DNA of 13,433 bases from Phoronis ovalis. Its lineage: Eukaryota; Phoronida; Phoronidae. Below are positions 1-8,446 of the stretch, one piece after another. Location: positions 1 to 13,433 of the forward strand of contig JAOXYB010038229.1 of NCBI GenBank assembly GCA_028565635.1, in the 5' to 3' direction. Each line of letters begins with the position of its first letter. Within the stretch, counting starts at the first letter, position 1. Below the pieces are notes generated by a model. It had not been told where the DNA came from. It saw only the letters and a program-made list of their open reading frames with translations, and did not search any database. A program made the position numbers and the translations under genes.

Positions 1-160
1 TTTAGCCGATCAGCTCCATATTCAGTACAGAGTAAGTACAGGTTATATATAATATTTACCCACATTACTTCCATCATAGCCAACTAGTGGCCATATTTGT
101 TCCTGAGAAAGCATTTGTAGCCGCAAAGACGAAGCACTACTTGGCCGATTCAAAGGTAGT
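1..160 (+). repeat. Partial copy of AGGTCA-rich dispersed repeat
   Basis: The stretch has the same order of words as copies near 1629-1760 and 2179-2430. It begins with a 'ccgatcagct' start, then a 'gtacag...gtaagtacagg' core, 'attacttcca', a 'ggccatatttgttcctgaga' end, and a 'ggccgattcaaagg' tail. It is diverged and cut off by the window edge. It has no open reading frame of note. The family is described at 1150-2592. Confidence 0.6.
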
Positions 161-1149
161 TCTAAGAAGCTTGGTAGCCCAATGGGTCATTTTTTCACAA
201 GTTAATCCGTAAAAATGGATTGACTTTTCACAGAAATTCCCATAGAAATTTGTTCAGTTTTTCTTTTTTCTTAACATTTCCTAAACATTTTTCTTTTTCC
301 TGATTTTATTTAAAAGTAGCAATTCCAGGGAACTTTTTCAAGAAATTGGTTCTTTTTTGTGACAGAAAACCCTAAAATTGAGTCAAGTTTTGAGACCAAA
401 ATCCTTAAAAATTAGAGGATATTTTGAGTTTGGCTGCACATACCCAACTAAAAAATATTGGTTTGTTCTCCCCCGGGGGTAACGCATCAGACAGCAGAAA
501 CAGTTAGAATAAGAGTACCCCACAATGATAAACCAGATTATAATGCATGATATATTATGTTCTTTTCTAATGTAAAAAAACAACAATCCTACGCACTGGA
601 TGGGCATTAGACATGACAAATGTCTTGTTGGGACTAAATTTTGGTTTTTGTAAGATATATAAGCTATTTTATACCCTTTTCAGGGTGTCCTGGATGCCCG
701 GCCTGAATGCTGAAAAATACACCCTTTTGCCTGTTTTTTTGTAACGAACATGTGTACCCAGCTATTCTGACTGTCACCCCTCTGGGTTAATTTCCTTGCG
801 ATAAGAATAGTATCTCATTAACTCTTATATACAGAATCTTATAATCACTGCCTCTGAATTATGTTCCTGAACCTGTTTTATACATGTGTGAATTCCTTAG
901 TGAGTGCCTCATCATGTTTCAATGATTCAAGAAGTAGGTAAACATCTATCAAATATTTTATATGTTCCCTGACTATAATAGTATTCATTTTTACACCTTT
1001 CTAATGGCCAGTAAATTAAAAGTACCCTTGAAGTTTTATTTAATCTTGAAATCTTTGATCCACACTGTGGCTATGGGCAGAAAGTCGTAATTAAAATACT
1101 TAAGCTATGCGGCATCGTTGTCGTTGAATATGTTAAACTTTTTTGTGTC
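161..1149. other. AT-rich non-coding DNA, probably intron
   Basis: I see no exon, RNA gene or clear transposon here. The stretch has many T-runs and short palindromes such as the C/G block at 471-478. A minus-strand open frame at 383-619 is low-complexity, Cys/Phe/Tyr-rich and unlike any family I know, so I treat it as chance. By position the stretch is probably intron of the CACHD1-like gene, but no upstream exon is visible to prove it. Confidence 0.5.
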
Positions 1150-2592
1150 AAGATGAGTTTCAGTTTTTATTTCATCTGTTCACATTCTGTACAGATTAAT
1201 CAAGTAAGTACAGGTCAAAATGCAGGTCAGATGTAATTTTGACCCAGGTCACATGCAATCTGGCTAACTCGCAGCCATGCACGTTTGATTCCGAGATAAC
1301 TTGTCAGATTGTACCCATTTCAAGAAGAATGAAGAATTCACTGCAATTCGAAGGTGGATTCACAAAGGCCATAAGTCAGTGGATGTAATAGGCTATATGA
1401 CAAATGCCAATCAGAATCTTTGACGTATTTGTTGCACATATAATACTTTCTTTGTCTTGCAATAACTGCTTCACTTTTTATCCAAATGAATAAGCTTCAG
1501 TTTCGGTATAGGGATTATTGGTTAATACAGGTCAAATTGCAGGTTGGCTATAATTTTGTCATGGTCCACTTCCAAGGTGGTCGACTGGTCGACTGGTGTG
1601 CATGGCTGTGTTTTTCTCAGTTGTGTTTATATCCGATCAGTTCATGTTTGGTAGAGGGCAAGCAAATGTCAAAGTACAGGTCAGGTACATGCAGTTTTGA
1701 CTTGAATTACTTCCAGTATGGCCGACTGGTGGCCGTGTTTGTTCCGGAAAGGGCTTGTCACATTGCACCACTTTCCAGATATACAATCAGCGTTGACTGG
1801 ACGATTCAAATGTGAATTAATGAAGGCCATACAATATTAATATAATAATTTATTTATACCTCGATCTTTGCAGCCAAAAACGGCTGAATTACAATTGAAT
1901 TACATGATTAAAAACAGTAAAAACAGAATTTTATATTAATAAAAACAGACAATGTAATTGTGTTTATGGGCGTATTAAGCCAGGTGACATCTTAGAGTGC
2001 AGTGAAAATTGGGTCAAATGCTGATATGAATCTGACAGTTCCAATGTGCGTAACATTTTGTTGTGTTTTAGGTGATTGAATTAGGCTAGGTTGGATTTTA
2101 GAATGACCTTTAAAAGCAAATCTTTGTCATTTTTTGTTGTGCAAATCACTTTATTTGTTTTGTAATCATTTTTTCAGGTTTTATCCGATCAGCTTTATAT
2201 TTGGTACAGGGTAAATACAGGTCAAGTGTAATTTTGACTTGGGTCACTTCCAAGGTGGCTCAGGCTGATTTAAGCAGCACAGCTGTGTTTGTTCCTGAGA
2301 TTGTATGTCACAATAACACCTTCAGTTTGCATCTGGTCAGCTTCATTAATTAAAAGTATAGGTCAGGTACTGGATTACTTCCAATATGGTTGACTGGTAT
2401 ATAACCATGTTTGTTCCTGAAAGAGCACGTCTCTTTCTGCTGCTGTCTAGAAGAATGATGCATTGACTGGACGCCTGGTGGATTCATGAAGGCCACACGG
2501 GTGGGTTATTGTATTTACCTAGGTCAGATTTTAGAATGACCTTGAAAAGTTGATTAAATGTCAACCCGAATCTTTGACATTTATGTTATCCG
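1150..2592 (+). repeat. Cluster of diverged AGGTCA-rich repeat units
   Basis: Several degenerate copies of the same modules follow each other. Module one is 'tccgatcagctttatatttg' plus 'gtacagggtaaatacaggtc', with copies near 1170, 1629 and 2179. Module two is 'attacttccaatatggc' plus 'gactggtggccatgtttgtt', with copies near 1718, 2248 and 2375. Module three is 'ttttagaatgacctt' followed by a 'gaatctttgac' box, with copies near 2096 and 2530 and a shorter version near 1413. AGGTCA half-sites recur, for example at 1212-1217 and 1224-1229 (six-base spacing), and 1529-1534 followed by AGGTTG at 1541-1546. Unit lengths are irregular, from roughly 200 to 550 bases, because of insertions such as the AT-rich block at 1838-1960. 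I do not recognise the family. The 109-codon open frame at 1486-1815 lies wholly inside the repeat and I do not call it a gene. Confidence 0.75.
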
Positions 2593-2793
2593 GTGATTTG
2601 CCTTACATTTGTAGTACTTAAAGGGCGAGCTAAAATTTATATACACCATACAATGTTATTTTGTGATATGTCATTTGGTGGCGTGCAGAATGCAGCAAAC
2701 TCACTTGTCGTCCTTGGGGCAGCAGAAATAGCCCCGGTGATCAGTTGGTCGTCGATTCAAGAAGTTGTGTCGTTAGGCATTACATTGAAATAG
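2593..2793 (+). other. Open, GC-richer island with splice-like borders; uncertain exon
   Basis: This stretch is richer in G and C than its surroundings. It stays open through 2616-2792 and is followed directly by a strong donor-like 'gtaagt' at 2793. Possible acceptors are 'tttgtag' ending at 2615 and 'gtgcag' ending at 2690. One frame reads a smooth peptide containing NAANSLVVLGAAEIAPVIS. Read into the donor it ends in phase 2 with TA, which would make a stop with the next exon (5296, first base A). A second frame is open from about 2660 and ends in phase 0 at the donor, which does not match the phase needed by 5296. Neither frame resembles the expected CACHD1 segment. It may be an exon of another transcript, a transposon scrap or chance. 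Confidence 0.25.
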
Positions 2794-4180
2794 TAAGTAA
2801 ATTCTTGTTATTTAAGTGTCATTGCAAAAACTTTGAGTTGGTTTCTAATAATTGACTATATGCTATCACTGAATTAAGAGTAATATATTATATTTTTATA
2901 TTGTAATCATTGTAATATGACTAGTTATAAAGTGGAGTAGACAAACCTAGTACATGTACGTGTATATAGTATATAGCCATTATTTATCAACAATATGCGA
3001 TGTAGAAAAAATAGTATGTCATAGATGCATATTTTATTAGTTTTAGAAAAGAAGCAAATTAAAGATTCTATTCCATTAGAATTGTGTGCTATGTCGTAAA
3101 AATAAATAGTGAATTGAAGAAGACATTTATTAGACATTTATAGTAGTCTGGCTTCATTCATATATAACTGTTACATGTATAATTATGGGATTACAACGCG
3201 TGGTCCATCTATTCTTGTACTAAAATTACCCCCAGCCGTGCTATTATCACAGTACATCAATGCCACAATATGTCCGTTTTATACATATGCGGAATAGATC
3301 TTCCCTGTAAAATATTATTTTTTCCAGATATGCAGGAACCTGTGTTATTATTACTATCATGAAACAAATATTGACTGTTTTAATTGTTTTTTTTTAAATT
3401 TTATTTTAGATGCCAAACAAACCATCGTTAAAAAAAGTATACACTTTTTTTGACAAGGAAGAACAGAGAAAAAAGTCTGAGAGTCACAAAAAACAGCACC
3501 GTTATGACCATGTATATAGGAGATGGAAACCTATTATACCGAGTCTACAAACGAGGCTCTCCGTCAGTTCTTGCCTAAAAACACTCATTTTATGTCTTAG
3601 AAACAAACAATGCACACAAACATTTGTGTACTAGAAAAGATTGAAGCGAAATGTAAATAGAGAAACTAAATGTAGTGAAACTATTACCTGATGACCATCT
3701 TCGGAATGAGCAAGGTCGAATAATTCCTTAACATCACGAACATTTGCGTTACACTTACTGGATAAGTTTGCTGATTGCATTTGTAATAAATTTCAGCAGG
3801 AACTTGTGAATATTTTTTTTGCTGTTTATTTTCTGTTTCTGTTTAGCTATGCAGTTTAATAATAAAATTATACTATCCAGTATATAACTTATTGAATGAT
3901 TTGTTATTTTTTTCATGTATAACGATGTATTCATTTTGAGGAGCAGTCAACAGTTCTCATTATTCAAAGAAAAAAAATGGTGAAAGAAAGTTATTCCTTA
4001 CATGCAAACAAAAACAATGAAATAGTTCTGAATTAAACGATTCTCTTTTCTAATTGCCACCTTATTTTATTTTTTTAATTCGGGGGAGATCATGATAATT
4101 CTTAATTTAACAACTGTCCGGCACCCCTTTGCTTTGATTCTTAGTTATTTAGCAGTTTTCCAGTGCAAACCTCCAGCTCA
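2794..4180. other. AT-rich non-coding DNA, probably intron
   Basis: There is no recognisable gene. An open frame at 3410-3634 starts just after a good acceptor-like tract ('ttttattttag' ending at 3409). Its product is Lys/Arg/Gln-rich, matches nothing I recognise, and lacks a good donor in the phase required by the next exon. The rest is T- and A-run sequence. Confidence 0.5.
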
Positions 4181-4968
4181 CCCTTTAAGGTAGTGCATAT
4201 TGTTTGGCATGATGTATTCACACTAACCTTATACTTTTAAGTAAATTTTAGCTAATTAAATGAAAAGACAGACAGACAAAGGCATACATATTTTGAATTG
4301 TATCTAACCTAAACTTTTTAATTCTGAAATTTATTTTTCTCTGAGTATATCATGTGACATGTACTTAAGCCATTTTGGGTTAAACTGTTAAGTTTTTGAA
4401 AATGTAAAATTCAAAAGAAAATATTTATTAAGGCAAAAATCACTAAAACTATATTATAGTTAAAATTTTGCACATATAATCTTTACACATGTGCAGTAGC
4501 TACAAAACTGTGCCTCAAATTTTTGAAATTTTACTTTGACTTTGTTCAAAAGATGTAAATTTCCAAAGTTTATGCATCAGAAAAAATCAGCAATATTGAG
4601 GTGACTAATTAAAATATAAGAATTCACATTTTTTAAACCAACTTAAGAACTAAAATTTAAAAAATTTGTAGCTATATACGTAAGGAATATTAATATGCAA
4701 AGTTTCAACTGTGAAGTGCCAGGAGTTGTTGACTTACATTCTTTTGAATTTTTCATTTCAAAAATTTAATGTTTTAACCAAAAACAGCAACTCATATGAC
4801 CTACTCAGAGAAAAATCAATTACAGATTTAGAAAGTTTGAATTGTATACTTTGAGAATATATATATATACTTTTATTTGTCTATATCTTTTCATTTAAAT
4901 ACCTAAAATTTAACTTAAAGTATAAAGTGTGAATAAATTGTGCCAAACAATATTCGCTACCTTAAGGG
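4181..4968. mobile_element. Long palindromic foldback/MITE-like element
   Basis: The left end (ccctttaaggtag from 4181) and the right end (reverse complement cccttaaggtag, ending at 4968) are inverted copies. The match continues inward: 'atattgtttggca' near 4198 pairs with the complement near 4942-4954, and 'atgaaaagac' near 4260 with the complement near 4888. 'tttttctctgagta' near 4333 pairs with the complement near 4803, 'aaattcaaaagaa' near 4408 with the complement near 4740, and 'tagctacaaa' near 4498 with the complement near 4665. The arms therefore run about 380 bases each around a centre near 4575, with mismatches and small indels. There is no coding capacity. The ends hold TTAA/TTTAA inside a palindrome, so the exact boundary and target duplication cannot be fixed. 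A (TA)n run sits at 4857-4869. It is either a non-autonomous DNA transposon or an inverted duplication of one. Confidence 0.8.
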
Positions 4969-5295
4969 AATTATTTGAACATATATATGAGCCACAACAT
5001 GATGTGATCCCAGGTGAGCATCTGACATTGCAAATGTCTTGTTATAAAAGTAGTCCAAAATAATGGCTGATAGTTGCTAATAAACAAATTAAGAAGTATA
5101 TAATATAGTAAGTTAATTATCTTTAAAAAATCTTGTTATAAAAATACATTAGCTACAAAACAATAAGCAAATACAACTACAGAAGGTATTAATTAGATTA
5201 AATTCCGGACCTCGATCCAGACTGTGGGTAGAAATAGTACATCTTACATATTGTCCAAGGCAACTTGAACTATCCCATTTCTATTTTTACTTCAG
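4969..5295 (+). other. Intron end with splice acceptor
   Basis: This is AT-rich non-coding DNA ending in a textbook polypyrimidine tract and AG ('tttctatttttacttcag', last base 5295). The acceptor leads straight into the first recognised exon. No upstream exon of this gene is seen in the window, so the intron is probably longer than 5.2 kb. Confidence 0.7.
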
Positions 5296-5626
5296 ATGCT
5301 TTGTGTTTGACAGCAGCGGCCATATTATCATGCACAAAGATTTCATTGAAAAATGGATGGATCATATTAAAATTGAAAACATTCATATGAGTGTACTAGA
5401 ACCATCAATTACTAAAGAACTTATTGAACAAGGAGCTATGCAGAAAGAAAATTGCATTGATTATGAGAGAATTAGAAATCAGTATTACTGGAAAGTAAGG
5501 CTTACTACAGCAATTGCCACTGATAACTACGAAATTCATCCAGTTGAAGGCAGTAATGCTTACTTTGTGATTCGGAAAGAAAATTGGATTTTAAGGACTT
5601 CTGCACCATGTACTTGCACCGATGGG
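5296..5626 (+). CDS. CACHD1: CACHD1-like exon: end of second Cache module
   Basis: This exon encodes 110 whole codons of the extracellular part of a CACHD1-type, alpha2-delta-related membrane protein. CACHD1 is known in vertebrates to modulate calcium channels and to bind Wnt receptors. Base 5296 completes a codon begun in the unseen upstream exon. The frame then opens with CFVFDSSGHIIMHKDF, a Cache-domain signature (Cys, hydrophobic strand, D-x-x-G turn, His). It matches in order the human segment that begins with a Cys-Phe and contains an R-G-Y-L-V-A-H-P turn. Later landmarks also line up with the human protein: an HMS...EP segment, a Cys near codon 54, an R-x-Y/F-Y-x-K strand (NQYYWKV), the G-x-N-A-Y/F strand (EGSNAYFVI) and a Cys-x-Cys (PCTCTDG) at the end. 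The open frame runs on to a stop at 5687. The phase-0 donor gtaagg at 5627 joins the next exon exactly, so I end the exon there. Confidence 0.88.
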
Positions 5627-6149
5627 GTAAGGCAAATATTTTTAGACAATTTAATGAATGTGATAGATGCATATTTCTTAGCCAATTGATCTAAATTTAG
5701 TACTTAAGGGTAAGCTAGAGTCTTTAATAAAATAAAAATTCGTGAAAAATCTTTATATTTTCTTCACACAAAATAAATGTTTTCTGTTAACATTCAGACT
5801 ATATCGACTTGTGTGTGAAATGCACGAATTTAATTTGCGTTTAATGACACATCATAAAAATCATAAGGTGCATTCTATGGGAAAACCCAGTGGATCTAAA
5901 TTCTTATTTACTGCATTTTTAACATTCAAGTAAACAATACTTCCATTATTTTGTAAAAAAAGGATTCAGTATTTATTGGTTTAAAAAAATAAATTGGGTT
6001 TATAAACTTACATGTCTTGTCCTCGTTCTGACCACTGAAATTAGACTGAGAAAAAAGCCTCAAGTTATATTTTATCTATATACAGCAATTACAGTAAAAT
6101 ATACCTATTATGATATTACTATATAATTATGCATTTCCTGTTTCCTCAG
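5627..6149 (+). other. Intron (523 bp, phase 0)
   Basis: The donor is gtaagg at 5627 and the acceptor 'tttcctgtttcctcag' ends at 6149. The intron is AT-rich and holds no recognisable element. Near its start, 5703-5716 (cttaagggtaagct) resembles the sequence at 2618-2632 and the outer edge of the palindrome at 4175-4189. The open frame at 5742-5933 is AT-biased intron sequence, not a gene. Confidence 0.85.
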
Positions 6150-6268
6150 AATACAGCAAACTCTGCTTTACTGTTCAAATGTTTGAAAGGAAACCCAAAA
6201 GGTTGTGAATGTCCATGCTATTCAGCTGCTGGGTATGATTACTGCACTGACAAATTTGATACCAACGT
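6150..6268 (+). CDS. CACHD1: CACHD1-like exon: Cys-rich ectodomain linker
   Basis: Of the three frames only one is open. It starts in phase 0 exactly as the upstream donor requires, and gives 39 codons plus two bases. It carries five cysteines, with the compact GCECPCY run. The human CACHD1 protein has a closely similar C-E-C-P-C cluster right after the Cache module, followed by an acidic stretch and another Cys (DYC here). These are probably structural disulfides of the membrane-proximal ectodomain. The donor gtgagt at 6269 is near consensus. An alternative GT at 6267 would break the frame to the next exon, so it is not used in this model. Confidence 0.88.
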
Positions 6269-6415
6269 GTGAGTATAAACATCTGTCATTTATCATTTTA
6301 TGCTCATAGCATAATATAGCCGTGCATTATAGGCATAAGTTATAGTCGTGGCTTTGCATCATCATTGAGGTACCTTGCATGTATGTGACACTTTTCTTGC
6401 CTTACAATAACATAC
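6269..6415 (+). other. Start of 2.05-kb intron (6269-8320)
   Basis: This is the donor end of the intron, non-coding and AT-rich, leading into the second repeat cluster. The whole intron runs from gtgagt at 6269 to 'tttttcatttag' at 8320. Confidence 0.8.
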
Positions 6416-7135
6416 AGCTTGGTCAGTTTTCATCAGGTCAACTTTATATTTGGTACAGGGTTAAGAAAGGTTAAATTACAAGGTAAGTGTAAGTTAGACG
6501 TGGATTACTTCCAATATGGCCAACTGCCTGTGATGTGTGAGTGAAATAGGCTGTATATATTAGGTTGTGTTGACCTATATAAGTGGGTCAAATGCCTATC
6601 CGAAACTTCTGCTTTTTTCTCAATTGTCCAGTTATTTTGTGCTGCATATCTTGAAAATTCTGACATAAAAGAGAGCTCCTTTTAACTCAGAAATTAAATA
6701 GAGGACAAAAATGCAGGTCAAAGTTGATTATGACCTAGCTAGCACACTCCCAATATATTGATAATGATATTTTCCTTAGTTGTTTCCTGGTAACAGCTTT
6801 AGTTTTTATCACAGAGATTGTTTTCATACTCGGGACAGGGAAAGTACAGGTCAAAATATATGTCAGGTGTGATTTTGACCTGGCAGCCATGTTTATTCCG
6901 TGCATAGATGGTACAAGATGGTACGTTGTTTATCTATAGCCGCAGGTGTCATAAGCAGTTGGTATTTTAGAATGACCTATCTGAAACTTTCACATTTGAT
7001 CTTTGTTGTCAAGCTTTTTTGCCCTACGTATATCTTAATAACTCAAATTCAGAAGCTATATATAGAGGTCAAAATATAGGTCAAGGTTATTTTACCAGAT
7101 TCCCAATGGGCAAGCTGGTGTATACATGTCAATAT
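6416..7135 (+). repeat. Second cluster of AGGTCA-rich repeat units
   Basis: The same family as at 1150-2592 appears in the same orientation. The 'ctttatatttggtacagggt' core is at about 6444-6464, and 'ggattacttccaatatggcc' is near 6501-6520. A 'gggtcaaatgcctatccgaa' variant is near 6584, and 'gggaaagtacaggtcaaaat' near 6838. A 'gattttgacctggcagccat' stretch is near 6870, 'ttttagaatgacct' near 6965, and a clean AGGTCA-6-AGGTCA pair lies at 7066-7083. Copies are truncated and separated by unrelated bases. There is no coding content. The minus-strand open frame at 7049-7237 lies across its edge and is not a gene. Confidence 0.75.
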
Positions 7136-7502
7136 AGCTGGAAAGATGAAGTGTTGCCATGATGATTTGAAGATTGATATGAAAGCCAGTGTGTGTGTGT
7201 ATGTAGGTTTCCGAGTTATGGTCTCCTGTATATACAAAATAGTGGTTTGTGACGTGGTAAAATGACATCAGAAATATCTGATGTGATGGGACACTGAGGA
7301 GGGAAATGGGGGGTAATGACTGCAGCTCAAAGGAAATAAAATTGCCTTTTCATGAATCACAAGTAATAAACTTCTGCAATAGCGGGTCATGAACATTATA
7401 CAATCCTTTCCAACCTCAACAATAACAACTATTCATAAACAAGTTGTACAGCCTATCACAGTCTACACTCATAAGAAGATAATTATATTGGACTCATTCA
7501 GA
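7136..7502. other. Intronic DNA with short GT run and hairpin
   Basis: A (GT)6 run lies at 7189-7200. At 7265-7284 an 8-base perfect stem (ACATCAGA/TCTGATGT) closes a four-base loop. There is no gene. The hairpin is too short and isolated to assign a role. Confidence 0.6.
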
Positions 7503-7570
7503 ATGGTCAGAGCAATATACTCCAGAGATCTGCGATGGAGAGTTATTTATCATACTTTCATTCTGCAAAA
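7503..7570 (+). pseudogene. Relic of transposase N-terminus (DLRWR motif)
   Basis: An ATG at 7503 opens MVRAIYSRDLRWRVIYH. The pattern Y-S-x-D-L-R-W-R-(I/V)-(V/I)-(Y/W) just after a Met is a common start of helix-turn-helix, IS630/Tc1-like transposase proteins in invertebrate and coral genomes. The helix-turn-helix and DDE catalytic parts that should follow are missing: the frame degrades after about residue 24 and stops near 7631. I infer a dead fragment of a DNA transposon inserted in the intron. Only the short motif supports this, so it could be coincidence. Confidence 0.45.
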
Positions 7571-8320
7571 TGGAGGGGTGGGGAAAAGGGTTCAATCTCA
7601 TTGCACAGAAGTAAAAAATGATAATATATGATTGCACATAAACAAAATTATTGCAACCCTAAAACACAAAAATAAAACATAACGTTTATCATATTGCACG
7701 GAGTGAATAAAATTCAATGAATCCCCCTGCTTGAAAATAAAATATCATGACCCTTTCACACCAGTAGGAAAATAAATTTGCCCCTTTCCCTCTAAATACA
7801 TGCAAGTACCGGCCTGAATATAGGCTGCATGAATGGTAATGGTCACTAAATGTCAAATTGTGCTCGTGTAAACAGAACATTATTTCGCATTGCATGAATG
7901 ATCCATACAGAATTCCTTAGCGATTCCCTAACAGACTAACCTGATTACGTCAGAAAAATCTGAATAACTGTCACCAGTATTTAGCACCTTATCGGAAGAA
8001 CTAGCATAACTCGGAAACGTACTGTAAGTTGATGACTTAAGATAAATAAGCAATGCGCACATGCACCCTTAAATCTTGTAATGCATGCATGTGCACATTA
8101 CTGATATATTGTATTTTGGCAGATTATTTCTGTCAAAGGTCGTTAATTTATGCATACTAGAGTAAATCAATTCAAGTTACACTTCTAGTTTACTAGACAA
8201 AATACTAATTAACTGATTCAAATAATGTTTTGTAAATTATTAGCCAAGTGTTTGATACTGATTGCATGACCATGCATAATTATGTAACTGCATTGTAATT
8301 ATAATTTATTTTTCATTTAG
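7571..8320. other. Rest of intron with acceptor
   Basis: AT-rich, non-coding. The minus-strand frame at 7689-7895 has no recognisable domain. The stretch ends in 'ttatttttcatttag' (last base 8320), a good acceptor for the next exon. A CATG-rich palindromic patch lies around 8059-8096 (tgcgcacatgca, tgcatgcatgtgcaca). Confidence 0.7.
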
Positions 8321-8446
8321 TGATGACAGTCCACCATGTACACCAAAAGCACCTGTCTTAAATGTTACTCAGTTTTCAAAAACAGAAAACATTAAAAATG
8401 TAGACCTGTGCTTTGACAACCACTGTTCTAATCGTACTTCTAAGCA
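8321..8446 (+). CDS. CACHD1: CACHD1-like exon: glycosylated Cys linker
   Basis: The first base completes a Val codon begun at 6267-6268. Forty-one codons follow, and the last two bases (CA) pass to the next exon. The peptide starts DDSPPCTPKAP and contains two N-glycosylation sequons (NVT and NRT), as expected for an extracellular segment. The D-L-C-F-D-N-H-C-S-N-R stretch parallels the human CACHD1 stretch with Cys, three residues, Cys-Ser-x-Arg just before the C-F-G-V knot. The donor at 8447 is gtaagt, perfect consensus. Both phases match the neighbouring exons, which is strong support given the short length. Confidence 0.85.

Noticed and set aside
383-619. 78-codon minus-strand open frame
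   Set aside because: Low-complexity composition, no motif, and no splice or promoter context; typical chance frame in AT-rich DNA.
1486-1815. 109-codon plus-strand open frame
   Set aside because: It lies entirely in the AGGTCA-rich repeat. The same words occur at other copies with stops, so it is a chance frame in a repeat.
3410-3634. Lys-rich open frame after a good acceptor-like tract
   Set aside because: No family resemblance, no donor in the phase needed by the 5296 exon, and no match to the expected CACHD1 segment.
5627-5689. Continuation of the 5296 exon to the stop at 5687
   Set aside because: A phase-0 donor at 5627 joins the next Cys-rich exon exactly, and protein similarity ends at that donor.
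7689-7895. Minus-strand 68-codon frame
   Set aside because: No domain, intronic, and composition like the surrounding DNA.
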